This document shows positions 1 through 8,424 of a DNA stretch of 64,000 bases, piece after piece. Source of the stretch: Ciceribacter sichuanensis. Its GTDB lineage: Bacteria; Pseudomonadota; Alphaproteobacteria; Rhizobiales; Rhizobiaceae. How positions within the stretch are numbered: position 1 is the stretch's first letter; every line of letters begins with the position of its first letter. The DNA lies in NCBI RefSeq assembly GCF_024055605.1, contig NZ_JAMXLX010000001.1, positions 434,001 through 498,000 on the forward strand, given 5' to 3'. A model generated the notes under the pieces. The model worked only from the letters and a program-made list of their open reading frames with translations, did not search any database and had not been told where the DNA came from. The position numbers and the translations under genes are program-made.

Positions 1-262
1 GGCCTCGGCCATCCTGACCCTGCTCATCGGTGCTGCGCTGCTGTTTGCCGGCCTCGTTCGCCTCTGGGTCGGCTTCAAGCTCAAGGGCGCGGAAGGCTGG
101 GGCTGGATCGTGCTGAGCGGCGTGGTCACCATGCTGGCCGGCATCATCATCGCCATCGGCTGGCCGGTCAACAGCTTGTGGATACTCGGCCTTTTCCTTG
201 CGATCGACCTCATCATGCAAGGCTGGTCGCTGGTTGCGCTCGGTCTTGCGCTGAAACGCTGA
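1..262 (+). CDS. HdeD-family (DUF308) membrane protein, 3' end only
   Basis: The reading frame is open from base 2 to the TGA at 260-262, giving about 86 C-terminal residues; the start lies outside the window. The visible part is a run of hydrophobic helices with a GAxLLxAG-type helix and a closing segment with W-x-L-G-L-F-L-A-I-D-L-I-x-Q-G-W, the pattern seen near the end of HdeD/DUF308 proteins. In enterobacteria HdeD is an inner-membrane acid-resistance protein; the role of rhizobial homologues is unproven. At least three membrane segments are visible. The family call rests on this C-terminal pattern only. Confidence 0.7.
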   Translation, partial: ASAILTLLIGAALLFAGLVRLWVGFKLKGAEGWGWIVLSGVVTMLAGIIIAIGWPVNSLWILGLFLAIDLIMQGWSLVALGLALKR

Positions 263-270
263 AACCCTCC

Positions 271-300
271 GCCGCCGGTGCTCCCGATGCCTCCGGCGGC
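271..300 (+). terminator. Hairpin after the HdeD-like gene
   Basis: GCCGCCGG (271-278) pairs perfectly with CCGGCGGC (293-300) across a 14-nt loop, 8 bases after the stop codon. There is no clear U-run after it, so it may be an mRNA-end hairpin rather than a strong intrinsic terminator. Confidence 0.4.
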
Positions 301-411
301 TTGAACATTGTCATGAAAGTTTCATGAAGCATTCACGTACGGGAAAGGTTTTCTTGACGAAGTGCAGGCCACATTGACGCCATAAAAATTAACAGTTTTG
401 GAGAAAGAGAA

Positions 412-2220
412 ATGGTTCCGGGCGCAGTGGTGGAGGCCGGCGTTTTGCGCCGCTTCGCCAATGACCAGTTGCTGGCGCTTGCCAAACTGGTCATCGAGAA
501 TGCCTTTCAACCCATTGTCGAAGTCGGTACCGGCGCAGTTTTCGGATACGAATCCCTGATGCGCGGTCACGAGCGGATCGGCTTCGAGAGCCCGCTCGAT
601 ATTCTCGACCAGGCGGCGGAAAGCCACCAGCTTCTCGCGCTTGAGCAAATGGTCGCCAGCCGGGCGCTGGCGAAGTTCGCCACGCTTCCCGATTTTTCCA
701 CCACCACGCTTTTTCTCAATCTCGACGTTCGCCTGATTCCCGATGGTGACAGGCTGGTCGACAGCATTCTGGAACATCTGAGGAAGGCGAATATTCCGCC
801 GTCCTCCGTCTGCTTCGAGTTGTCCGAGCGTTTCGACAACACTTCCGTGCCGGAATTCTCCGGTCTGGTGGCGCGGCTCAGGAAGTCCGGCTTCAAGCTG
901 GCGATCGACGATTTCGGGGTCGGCCATGGCGAGATGAAGCTGCTTTGCGATTTCCCGGTCGACTACGTGAAGATAGACCGGCACTTCGTCGCCAGCATGG
1001 ACAGCAATCCGCGCAAGCGGCATCTGGTGAAGAACATCGTCAACTTCTGCCATGTCCTCGGCGTCCGGGTGATCGCTGAAGGCATCGAGACGGAAGCGGA
1101 ATTCATCGCCTGCCGGGAATTCGGCGTCGATCTGGTGCAGGGCTGGTTCATCGCCCGGCCCACCACGCTGCTCAACGAGCTGAAGCCCGCCTTTCCCCAT
1201 CTGCAGGACATCGGCAAGGTTCGCCGCTCCACCCAGTCGCTTGACGAGGTGCTGATCCGCAAGCAGATCGAGCGTTTGCCGACGGTGTTCGAACACGAGA
1301 GCATCGACAGCGTCTTCGATCTTTTCCGCCGCAATCCGCGCCAGTCTTTCTTTCCGGTGCTGAACGCCAACGGCGAGCCGCGCGGCATCATCAACGAGTT
1401 CCATCTCAAGGAATACATCTACCAGCCCTTCGGCCGCGACCTCCTGAAGAACAAGGTCTATGAGCGCTCCATCTCCCATTTCGTCGACCGCGCCCCGATC
1501 GTCGGTCTCGATGCCGATGCCGAGCGCCTGATGACGATCTTCGCCAACATGGACGGCAGCGACTGCGTGATCCTCACCGAGAACATGCGTTATGCCGGCG
1601 TCGTCTCAGCCGCCTCGCTGATCCGCATCATCAACGAAAAGCAGTTGAAGACGGCGCAGGACCAGAACCCGCTGACCGGTCTGCCAGGCAATCGCGCCAT
1701 CCGCGATTTCATGCAGGACAGCGGCCGCGACGGCGATGAGGACCGTCATTTCTGCTATTGCGACTTCGACAATTTCAAGCCGTTCAACGATCACTACGGC
1801 TTCCAGATGGGCGACCACGCCATCAGCCTGTTCTCGGCGCTCCTGCGCCGCTATTTCTTCTCCGAGGGAGATTTCCTCGGCCATGTCGGCGGCGACGATT
1901 TCTTCATCGGTGTGCGTGACTGGAGCCGCGAGGAACTGTCCGAGATCCTCGACCGGCTGCTCTCCGATTTCCACGACGATGTGGTCGAACTCTATTCCGA
2001 AGACGACCGCGGCGCGGGGCGCATCCGCGGCTGCGACCGCCACGGCCGCGAGCGGGATTTCCCGCTGATGCGCTGCTCGATCGGCGTGCTGGAACTGCCG
2101 AAGGGATTCGTGATCGACGACATGAACCGGGTGGGTGCGGAGATCGCCGAACTCAAGAAACTGGCCAAGGAAAGCGATGCGGGCCTTGCGGTCAGGGCTT
2201 TCGGCACGGTGGGGGAATAG
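412..2220 (+). CDS. EAL-CBS-GGDEF c-di-GMP signalling protein
   Basis: 602 residues with an unusual order. An N-terminal EAL-type phosphodiesterase domain (about 25-260) is followed by a probable CBS pair (about 285-410) and a C-terminal GGDEF domain (about 415-600). The EAL signature reads ESL (47-49), and the expected metal and catalytic residues are present: N103, E137, D166-D167, K187, E223 and Q243, so c-di-GMP hydrolysis is likely. The cyclase signature is GGDDF (493-497), a conservative change from GGDEF, so cyclase activity is uncertain. No signal peptide or membrane helix is seen, so it should be cytosolic. CBS pairs usually bind adenyl nucleotides, suggesting control by energy state (inference). 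The start follows a purine-rich GAGAAAGAG. It stands alone, with no operon partner. Confidence 0.85.
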   Translation: MVPGAVVEAGVLRRFANDQLLALAKLVIENAFQPIVEVGTGAVFGYESLMRGHERIGFESPLDILDQAAESHQLLALEQMVASRALAKFATLPDFSTTTLFLNLDVRLIPDGDRLVDSILEHLRKANIPPSSVCFELSERFDNTSVPEFSGLVARLRKSGFKLAIDDFGVGHGEMKLLCDFPVDYVKIDRHFVASMDSNPRKRHLVKNIVNFCHVLGVRVIAEGIETEAEFIACREFGVDLVQGWFIARPTTLLNELKPAFPHLQDIGKVRRSTQSLDEVLIRKQIERLPTVFEHESIDSVFDLFRRNPRQSFFPVLNANGEPRGIINEFHLKEYIYQPFGRDLLKNKVYERSISHFVDRAPIVGLDADAERLMTIFANMDGSDCVILTENMRYAGVVSAASLIRIINEKQLKTAQDQNPLTGLPGNRAIRDFMQDSGRDGDEDRHFCYCDFDNFKPFNDHYGFQMGDHAISLFSALLRRYFFSEGDFLGHVGGDDFFIGVRDWSREELSEILDRLLSDFHDDVVELYSEDDRGAGRIRGCDRHGRERDFPLMRCSIGVLELPKGFVIDDMNRVGAEIAELKKLAKESDAGLAVRAFGTVGE

Positions 2221-2351
2221 GGCTCTCCCGGACAAGGGAGAAGTTTAGCTTGTGATCGATGTCTAATGTATATTGTTGATTGTATTTCCGCTTGATGCGC
2301 CTTCCGGGAATGCGTAACTCTGTATTCATGTACAATTGAATGGATATATTG

Positions 2352-2741
2352 ATGTTGAAACGTATTCTTTCGGTTCTTGGTCTGGTTTTGCTTGCCGGTT
2401 GCCAGAGCAGTGCCCCGCAGTCCGTTGCAGATTCCCAGGTTCCTCCGTCTCCCGCCGTGCGCAAGGCCGTTGTCAAGGCATTCGAAGCCGGGGCTTTCAG
2501 TGCCCGTAACATCTTTGATCCGAAGATCTCGAGTGTGGTGCTTCTCGATCCAAAGACGAAGACCTACGCCTTCTGCCTTCGCGGCAGTTCCCAGCGAGGG
2601 GTAGAAATCCCCAAAATCCTCGGTGTCTCCTTCAGGGACGGCCGCATCCTCGGCGCAAGCAAGACCGACTTCCGCTGCCGCGACAAGCGGCTTCGCTACT
2701 ATCCGTTCCCTGAGCTCTACGCCTACAATTCTCAGGACTGA
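2352..2741 (+). CDS. Small secreted lipoprotein of unknown function
   Basis: 129 residues starting MLKRIL, with a hydrophobic stretch ending in the lipobox L-L-A-G-C at residues 13-17, so it should be cleaved by signal peptidase II and lipidated on the Cys. The mature part has no domain I recognise; it contains two Cys residues (one in AFCL, one in FRCRD) that could form a disulfide. A second ATG at 2340 is in frame, but the downstream one gives a standard signal peptide. Neither has a strong Shine-Dalgarno. It lies between a c-di-GMP protein and an oxidoreductase, with no evident operon. Confidence 0.65.
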   Translation: MLKRILSVLGLVLLAGCQSSAPQSVADSQVPPSPAVRKAVVKAFEAGAFSARNIFDPKISSVVLLDPKTKTYAFCLRGSSQRGVEIPKILGVSFRDGRILGASKTDFRCRDKRLRYYPFPELYAYNSQD

Positions 2742-2755
2742 ACCATCGGCGGCAT

Positions 2756-2803
2756 AGAGCAATTCCAGCAAAAGTGGGAACCGGTTTTGCGTCCGGAATT
2801 GCG
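2756..2803. repeat. Rhizobial intergenic repeat (AGAGCAATTCC...GGAATTGCG family)
   Basis: An imperfect palindrome whose arms read GCAATTCC and GGAATTGC, with the core GGTTTTGCGTCCGG. Relatives occur at 16429-16487, 26474-26532 and 40791-40890. Short mosaic repeats of this sort (RIME-like) are known in Rhizobiaceae; I cannot assign the named class. Confidence 0.7.
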
Positions 2804-3021
2804 GGGAAACAGGGAGATGGAGACGGGCGGGTCGTCCGTTGGCCGGGTCGCATTCGCGGCCCGGTCATGCTTGTTGGTGGCGACCGGCCTTCTTCCCCGT
2901 CAATGCGATTTGCCGCAGGCAACCCCGATGCGATTTGTCGCGCGCGGCAATGAGCCTCCTTTTCAGACGGCCCGGGGTGCCCTATGTCGTGTCATCGCGC
3001 GAGAACCTAGGAGACCCGGTG

Positions 3022-4023
3022 ATGTCGCTTCCCGCCAGCATGCGTTACGTCGATCTTCCCTCTTTCGGTGCACCCGAGGAGATGGTCATCGCAACCGGTC
3101 CTTTGCCGACGCTCCGCGCCGGCGAGATCCTCGTTCGGGTTGAAGCGTCGGGCGTCAACCGTCCGGATGTTGCGCAGCGACAGGGCACCTATCCGCCGCC
3201 GAAGGATGCAAGCCCTATTCTCGGGCTGGAGGTCGCCGGCGAGGTCGTGGCGCTCGGCGAGGGCGTCGATGAATTCTCCGTCGGAGACAGGGTTTGCGCG
3301 CTGGCGAATGGCGGCGGCTATGCCGAATATTGTGCGGTTCCCGCCGGGCAGGCGCTGCCTTTCCCCAAGGGCTTTGATGCGGTGAAGGCTGCGGCCCTTC
3401 CCGAAACCTTCTTCACCGTCTGGGCGAACCTCTTCCAGATGGCGGGGCTGACCGAGGGTGAGACGGTCCTTATCCATGGCGGCACCTCCGGTATCGGCAC
3501 GACCGCAATCCAGCTCGCAAAGGCATTCGGTGCCGAAGTCTTCGCGACCGCCGGCTCGGCGGAAAAGTGTCAGGCCTGTCTCGACCTCGGGGCAAAGCGC
3601 GCCATCAACTACCGCGAGGAAGATTTCGTCGAGGTCATCAAGGCCGAGACCGGCCGGCGCGGGGTCGATGCCATCCTCGACATGATCGGCGCTGCCTATT
3701 TCCAGAAGAACCTGTCCAGCCTTGCCAAGGACGGCTGCCTTTCGATCATCGCCTTCCTCGGCGGCTCACTGGTGGAAAGGGTTGACCTCACCCCGATCAT
3801 GATCAAGCGGCTCACCGTGACCGGCTCCACCATGCGCCCCCGCACTGCCGAGGAAAAGCGCGGCATTCGCGATGAGCTCGTAAGCGATGTCTGGCCGCTG
3901 ATCGAGGCCGGCAAGGTAACGCCGGTAATCCATTCGGTACTGCCCTTCGAGCAGGTGGCCGAGGCCCATCACCTGATGGAAAGCTCGAAGCACATCGGCA
4001 AGATCATGCTGAAACTGGCGTAA
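3022..4023 (+). CDS. NAD(P)H:quinone oxidoreductase, zinc-independent MDR/PIG3-like family
   Basis: 333 residues. An N-terminal GroES-like fold is followed by a Rossmann domain with the nucleotide-binding signature [10 protein letters not shown] near residues 152-161. The motif [14 protein letters not shown], the lack of zinc-ligand cysteines, and the length match the quinone-oxidoreductase/PIG3 (zeta-crystallin-like) branch of medium-chain dehydrogenases. These reduce quinones with NADPH in the cytosol. The frame stays open upstream to 2839, but the ATG at 3022 has a good AGGAGA 7 bases ahead, and the family normally starts a few residues before the YVDLPSFG strand. Single-gene transcription unit as far as seen. 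Confidence 0.85.
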   Translation: MSLPASMRYVDLPSFGAPEEMVIATGPLPTLRAGEILVRVEASGVNRPDVAQRQGTYPPPKDASPILGLEVAGEVVALGEGVDEFSVGDRVCALANGGGYAEYCAVPAGQALPFPKGFDAVKAAALPETFFTVWANLFQMAGLTEGETVLIHGGTSGIGTTAIQLAKAFGAEVFATAGSAEKCQACLDLGAKRAINYREEDFVEVIKAETGRRGVDAILDMIGAAYFQKNLSSLAKDGCLSIIAFLGGSLVERVDLTPIMIKRLTVTGSTMRPRTAEEKRGIRDELVSDVWPLIEAGKVTPVIHSVLPFEQVAEAHHLMESSKHIGKIMLKLA

Positions 4024-4216
4024 AAGGCAGGGGAAAGCGGCGGGGATGGCCGGGAGAGCCTGCGACGCAGGTTCGAGAAGCATGCGAATGGTAAGGTTTC
4101 CCCGGCCGATTGCAACTCACTTATGCCTGCCGCCCGTTACACAACGTGCCTTGCAGAAGGCGCTCTACGCCCCTACCTTTGGGTTATCGTCAACGTAGAG
4201 AAAGGAAGGTGGTCCA

Positions 4217-4291
4217 ATGTCTAGTGAGATTTCGGTCTTTGTTGCAGGCATCGGAAAGGTGTCGGTCTTGACGGGGCAGCCCTCGACCTGA
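4217..4291 (+). CDS. 24-residue small ORF in a structured transcript
   Basis: An ATG preceded by AAGGAAGGTGG opens 24 codons encoding a mildly hydrophobic peptide (MSSEISVFVAGIGKVSVLTG, then QPST) and a TGA. Its stop is followed within 100 bases by three stem-loops, the last a strong intrinsic terminator. Either the peptide is made, or the unit is a small RNA that resembles a leader. I do not recognise it. It does not belong to either neighbouring gene: the terminator separates it from the asparaginase. Confidence 0.35.
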   Translation: MSSEISVFVAGIGKVSVLTGQPST

Positions 4292-4304
4292 CCAGCCTTC
4301 CTCC

Positions 4305-4383
4305 GGATCGCGTATTCTGATCCGGGTCCGCAAACGGACTAAACCTCATGGAGAGCCGCCTCGTGCGGCTCTTTCATTTTTTG
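4305..4383 (+). ncRNA. Structured 3' part of a small transcript, with intrinsic terminator
   Basis: Three successive stem-loops. GGATC 4305-4309 pairs with GATCC 4319-4323. GTCCG 4326-4330 pairs with CGGAC 4335-4339. AGAGCCGC 4352-4359 pairs with GCGGCTCT 4365-4372 and is followed by TTCATTTTTT. The 5' end of the RNA is unknown; about 4190-4383 would be an sRNA-sized product. No Rfam family is recognised by eye. Confidence 0.45.
4352..4382 (+). terminator. Rho-independent terminator
   Basis: Perfect 8-bp stem AGAGCCGC/GCGGCTCT with a 5-nt loop, followed by a T-rich tract. It ends the small transcript that starts near 4200 and insulates the asparaginase gene downstream. Confidence 0.85.
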
Positions 4384-4483
4384 CCCCTCCCTGTGTTCTT
4401 GCCGTCGCGCATCTGTCCCGCTTCCTGTGCAAGCTCCGGCATCGCATGACACCGGATGCAACAATGCTCCTGGCCACCCCCTC

Positions 4484-4534
4484 TGGCCACCCCCCTCTGG
4501 CCTGCCGGCCATCTCCCCCTCAAGGGGGGAGATC
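4484..4534. repeat. GC-rich palindromic repeat, single end of the MITE-like family
   Basis: The block begins with C-runs and CTCTGGCCTGCCGGCC, then CTCCCC...GGGGGAG as a hairpin. It matches the terminal inverted repeat of the elements at 40955-41135, 46452-46692 and 57813-57977, but no second end is visible, so it looks like a solo or decayed copy. Confidence 0.65.
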
Positions 4535-4641
4535 GGCAGAACAGCCTCCTTCCGCCCTCGCGGTCTCTCGTCAAAATCGCTGCGCACTTTTGCGCGACAT
4601 GCTGTAAGAAGCAGCCAAAGCGCAAATCAGGGAGCCACGCC

Positions 4642-5649
4642 ATGCACAACCCCGTCACTGTCGAAGTTACCCGAGGCAAACTGGTTGAGAGCCGCCATCG
4701 CGGTCTCGCCGTGGTGGTGGATGGAGATGGCAATGTCGTCTATTCCGCCGGTGCGATCGAAACGCCGACCTTCCCCCGTTCGTCCTGCAAGGCCATGCAG
4801 GCGCTGCCGCTGATCGAAACCGGTGCCGCCGATGCCTATGGCTTCGGCAATAAGGAACTGGCGCTGGCCTGCTCCTCCCATTCCGGCGAGGACGAGCATG
4901 TGGCGCTGGCCGCCTCCATGCTGAAGCGTGCAGGGCAGGACGAAAGCGTGCTGGAATGCGGTGCCCACTGGTCGTTCGAACAGAAGACGCTGATCCATCA
5001 GGCCCGCACGCTCGACAAGCCGAGCGCGCTTCACAACAACTGCTCCGGCAAACATTCCGGCTTCATCTGCGCCTGCTGCCATGCCGGCGACGATCCGCGC
5101 GGCTATGCCGGTTATGAGCATCCGCTGCAGGTGGAAATCCGCGCCGTGATGGCCGACCTGACCGGCACACCGCTGTCGCGCGACAATTGCGGCACCGATG
5201 GCTGCTCGATCCCGACCTATGCCGTTCCGCTCGTTGATCTCGCCCGTGGCTTCGCCAAGATGGCGACCGGCAAGGGCATCGGGCCGCAACGCGCGGCAGC
5301 CTCGAAACGCCTGATCGAGGCTTGCATGGCCGAACCCTTCTACGTCGCTGGCACCGGCCGTTTCTGCACCCGGCTGATGCAGGTCGCGCCCGGCAGGATC
5401 TTCGCCAAGACCGGTGCGGAAGGTGTGTTCTGCGCCATCCTGCCGGAAAAGGGCCTCTCCCTTGCCGTCAAGTGCGAGGACGGCGCAAGCCGCGCCGCCG
5501 AAAGCATGATCGCCGCCCTTCTCGCTCGCTATTTCGAAAAGGAAAGCGCCGAGCAGGCGGCCCTGTTGGGCATGGCCAACCACTCCATGCACAACTGGAT
5601 CGGCCTGCACGTCGGCGACGTGCGCGTCACCAGCGTACTATTTGATTGA
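4642..5649 (+). CDS. L-asparaginase II, Rhizobium etli ReAV-type (Asparaginase_II family)
   Basis: 335 residues. Hydrolyses L-asparagine to aspartate and ammonia. This family (PF06089) is unrelated to E. coli-type asparaginases and has a serine-beta-lactamase-like fold. Residues reported for R. etli ReAV can be placed with an offset of one: S47-x-x-K50 (in FPRSSCKA) and S79 for catalysis, and C134, K137 (in NNCSGKHSG) and C188 as the metal site. All are present, so it should be active. The frame is open to 4456, but that extension runs through repeat DNA; the ATG at 4642 follows AGGGAG. Cytosolic, monocistronic. It links to nitrogen recovery, like the biuret operon at the other end of the window. 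Confidence 0.9.
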   Translation: MHNPVTVEVTRGKLVESRHRGLAVVVDGDGNVVYSAGAIETPTFPRSSCKAMQALPLIETGAADAYGFGNKELALACSSHSGEDEHVALAASMLKRAGQDESVLECGAHWSFEQKTLIHQARTLDKPSALHNNCSGKHSGFICACCHAGDDPRGYAGYEHPLQVEIRAVMADLTGTPLSRDNCGTDGCSIPTYAVPLVDLARGFAKMATGKGIGPQRAAASKRLIEACMAEPFYVAGTGRFCTRLMQVAPGRIFAKTGAEGVFCAILPEKGLSLAVKCEDGASRAAESMIAALLARYFEKESAEQAALLGMANHSMHNWIGLHVGDVRVTSVLFD

Positions 5650-5679
5650 GTTTGGGCTCTCGGCTCTTGGCTGGCCAGC

Positions 5680-5795
5680 CCCTCATCCGGCTGCCGCCAC
5701 CTTCTCCCCGTGAACGGGGAGAAGGGATATGCCGCGACGGCTCTATTTCCTCTCCCCGCCTGCGGGGAGAGGGTTAGGGTGAGGGGCAAGGCCAG
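5680..5795. repeat. Pair of CTCTCCCC palindromes, rhizobial intergenic repeat
   Basis: Two perfect 10-bp hairpins: CTTCTCCCCG/CGGGGAGAAG at 5701-5724, and CTCTCCCCGC/GCGGGGAGAG at 5750-5771. They are flanked by CAGCCCCTCATCCGGCTGCC and GGTTAGGGTGAGGGGC, a common rhizobial intergenic arrangement. It lies between convergent genes and may also stop transcription from both sides. Confidence 0.7.
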
Positions 5796-5837
5796 CGACA
5801 GATCCACCTATTTTCGTCCCGGCGCCGCCGCTCGCGC

Positions 5838-6587
5838 CTATCCTGCCAGCGCAACGGCATCCGCACCCGCCGGGATGCTCATGGGAGATGACGGATCGGT
5901 TGCGGCCCGCCAGATTGCCTGCGCCACGTCATCGGCGTGGGTGATCTCCGTGTCTCCCTGTTCTTCCCACTTGGCAAATACGGACTTGACCACGGACGCA
6001 TAGGCTTCCGGGAAGCCGCCTTCCGCCTGAATTCTGGATCTCGCCGTGTCGCCGAAGCTGGTCGCCGGCGCGCGACCGGGCAGGACGATCTTCATGTCCA
6101 CGTTGAAGGGCTCGAGTTCCAGTGCGGCAACCTCGGTGAAGGCATTCACGGCGGCCTTGCTGGCGGTATAGACCGAAAGCAGCGGCAGCGGCATCAGCGT
6201 TACGCTCGACGTCACGTTGATGACGACCCCTTGCCTGCGCTCCCTGAATTGCGGCAGGACCGCCTGCGTCATCGCGATGGTGCCGAAGGTGTTCGTCTCG
6301 AAGAGATCACGCACGACGTCCATCGGCGTTCCCTCGACAGCATTCAGCCAGCCTATGCCGGCATTGTTTACCAGAACGTCGATCGGGCCGGCCGCCTCGA
6401 CCGCCTTGCGGATGCTGTCGGCATTCGTAACGTCGAGAGCGAGGATATCGAGGTTTTCCGAAGGGGGCAGGATTTCCGCGCGCGGGGTGCGCATGGTCGC
6501 CACGACCCTCCAGCCCTTTTCGAGAAACAACTTTGCGGTTTCCAGTCCGAACCCGGAGGATGCTCCGGTAATGAGAACGGTCTTCAT
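5838..6587 (-). CDS. Short-chain dehydrogenase/reductase (classical SDR)
   Basis: 249 residues. The Rossmann signature TGASSGFG lies at 7-14, NNAG at 74-77, S127/S128, and the catalytic Y140-x3-K144 in VYTASKAA. The substrate cannot be read from sequence; this branch is usually annotated as an SDR oxidoreductase acting on small alcohols or ketones. The start at 6587 follows AGGAAAAG; an upstream in-frame extension lacks the fold's first strand and is not used. It is divergent from the AraC-family gene at 6686, about 100 bases away, which makes that regulator its probable controller. Confidence 0.85.
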   Translation of the reverse strand: MKTVLITGASSGFGLETAKLFLEKGWRVVATMRTPRAEILPPSENLDILALDVTNADSIRKAVEAAGPIDVLVNNAGIGWLNAVEGTPMDVVRDLFETNTFGTIAMTQAVLPQFRERRQGVVINVTSSVTLMPLPLLSVYTASKAAVNAFTEVAALELEPFNVDMKIVLPGRAPATSFGDTARSRIQAEGGFPEAYASVVKSVFAKWEEQGDTEITHADDVAQAIWRAATDPSSPMSIPAGADAVALAG

Positions 6588-6685
6588 GCTTCTTTTCCTT
6601 TTCAATATCGGATGAAAGAAGGGTAGATCGTTCTGATGATGCGATACATAATGCATTGTCCTGTAAACATTATCAGGAGTGTCGT

Positions 6686-7591
6686 TTGAGCGATCCTCTC
6701 GCCGAAATGGTTACATTGCTGCAGCCGAGCGCGGGCTTGTCCAAAGCGGTCAGCGGGGGCGGCGTCTGGAGTGTCACCCGCGATGGGCCGGGAAACCCGT
6801 TCTATTGCGTGGTGATCGAGGGCGCGTCCCTTCTTGCGGTGGAAGGCGAGGCCCCGGTCGAGCTGCGCGCGGGTGATTTCGTGCTGGTTCCCGGCATGTG
6901 CAACTTCACCATGTCATGCAGCGGGGAGACGCTGGATGAGACGGTCGATCCGCGCACGATCACCCGGCTTCCGGGCGAGATCAGGCACGGCGATCCCCAT
7001 GCGCCCGCCAATGCACGGCTGCTGGTCGGGCATTTTTCCTTCGGATCGCCGGATGCGGAACTGCTCCTGTCCCTGCTGCCGAGGTTCTTTCATATCCGCG
7101 GAGACGAAAGGCTGTCAGCCCTCGTAAGGCTGGTGACCGACGAAGCCCGAAACGAAAGGCCGGCGCGCGAAATGATCCTCGCCCGGCTGCTGGAAGTTCT
7201 GCTCCTGGAGACCCTGCGCTCGACCTCGGGCGAGGCCGCCCCCCACGGCATTCTGCGCGGTCTCGGCGACGAACGCCTCGCGCCCGTCATCCGCTTGCTT
7301 CACGTACATCCGACCCGGGAATGGACGATGGAGCAAATGGCGGGCGAAGCCGCGCTCTCCCGATCCGCATTCTTCAAGCGCTTCCGCCGCGCCATGGGCT
7401 TGGCACCCATGGAATACCTGATTTCCTGGCGGATGACACTGGCGAGAAACCTTCTCATGAAGGGCAATATCGGCATTCAGGAGATCGCCGAACGGGTCGG
7501 CTACCGCTCCGCCAGCGCCTTCAGCACCGCCTTCACCCGCTTCGTCGGACTTCCGCCATCAAGATACGTTTCAACTCTTGCTGGTGAGTGA
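6686..7591 (+). CDS. AraC-family transcriptional regulator (cupin_6 N-terminus)
   Basis: About 301 residues. The N-terminal half is a cupin-type sensing domain (G-D-F-V-L-V-P, and a GHFSFG strand). The C-terminal 100 residues carry two helix-turn-helix units typical of AraC proteins, with MAGEAALSRSAFFKRFRR and IAERVGYRSASAFSTAFTRF. The likely start is a TTG at 6686 with CAGGAG 6 bases upstream; an in-frame TTG at 6656 has no ribosome site. It is divergent from the SDR gene, and AraC regulators of this type commonly control the adjacent SDR. Confidence 0.85.
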   Translation: MSDPLAEMVTLLQPSAGLSKAVSGGGVWSVTRDGPGNPFYCVVIEGASLLAVEGEAPVELRAGDFVLVPGMCNFTMSCSGETLDETVDPRTITRLPGEIRHGDPHAPANARLLVGHFSFGSPDAELLLSLLPRFFHIRGDERLSALVRLVTDEARNERPAREMILARLLEVLLLETLRSTSGEAAPHGILRGLGDERLAPVIRLLHVHPTREWTMEQMAGEAALSRSAFFKRFRRAMGLAPMEYLISWRMTLARNLLMKGNIGIQEIAERVGYRSASAFSTAFTRFVGLPPSRYVSTLAGE

Positions 7592-7698
7592 GATAGCGGG
7601 CAGTGATTGCGTGGGAAGGGCAGCGACGTCCGCCACGAAATATTCTGAATGCAAAAGCAGTTTCATCGCGATCCCGGTTGAACTGTTACTGGAGCGAA

Positions 7699-8385
7699 AT
7701 GTCCATTTTCATCATTCTGTTTGGTTTGGCACTTTTGTTCGGTCTGACCTTGCTTGTCCTGATCTGCATGGCAGCGCTACGTCCCTTCTGGATGTTGTGG
7801 AAATGGATTCCTTCCGACCGTCCCGTCGCGCGGGCAGCGGTAGTTGCGGCTGCGTTTTCCGTTCTTGTCGCTTTGCCTCTTGTGCTCCTTCAAGGCTATC
7901 GGAACCAGTTCCACGAGGCGCGTGTTCCCGATCCGCTGGAGATGGGGAAGATCGAATATCAGCTTGAGGAATCCTGGGGTATCGGCGGGCCGGGCGATAA
8001 CGAAACCGGTTTTGTTGTCTATCAGTTGACGGAGGAGAGCGCCGGTTGGGCGCGGGCACAAGGCTCCGCACTGGCAACGCAGCTTTCCGAAGGCGCAAAG
8101 TGCTGGAAGCCTACGCCCGTCGAGAAGGATGCTGGAAAGTCTGACGACTTTGATCGCTGGATAGGGCCGATTCAGGAGGAGAGCGAGGAGCGGGCGGCGC
8201 GCAAGCCGAATATCGACGACTATCTCGATCGCTATGGCTTCACGATCCCTGTCGAGAAAGAGCGGATGATTGAGGTCGACAGCGCCATCCAGAATCCCGG
8301 TTCGCTTTATTGCTATGGTGGCGGCGGAAGCCTGACCATTGTCGATCCCGTCCGCGGAAAGGTCTATTTCGCCTATGCCGGCTGA
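7699..8385 (+). CDS. Membrane protein of unknown function
   Basis: 228 residues: two N-terminal membrane helices (about 2-26 and 43-64), then a soluble domain of about 160 residues. The soluble part has two Cys residues (KCWKP, YCYGG) and ends with G-G-G-G-S-L-T-I-V-D and K-V-Y-F-A-Y. The start at 7699 has GGAG 4 bases upstream; the longer open frame from 7603 lacks a site. No family is recognised. It follows the AraC gene by about 110 bases on the same strand, but is probably separate. Confidence 0.6.
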   Translation: MSIFIILFGLALLFGLTLLVLICMAALRPFWMLWKWIPSDRPVARAAVVAAAFSVLVALPLVLLQGYRNQFHEARVPDPLEMGKIEYQLEESWGIGGPGDNETGFVVYQLTEESAGWARAQGSALATQLSEGAKCWKPTPVEKDAGKSDDFDRWIGPIQEESEERAARKPNIDDYLDRYGFTIPVEKERMIEVDSAIQNPGSLYCYGGGGSLTIVDPVRGKVYFAYAG

Positions 8386-8424
8386 CATCAGAGAGACGGC
8401 GCAGGCCATGGACCTGCCGAGACC

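Noticed and set aside
322-1479. 385-codon minus-strand open frame
   Set aside because: Antisense to the EAL domain; no recognisable features.
4652-5610. Long minus-strand frame opposite the asparaginase
   Set aside because: Shadow frame of a well-supported gene; Ala/Gly/His-rich without domain.
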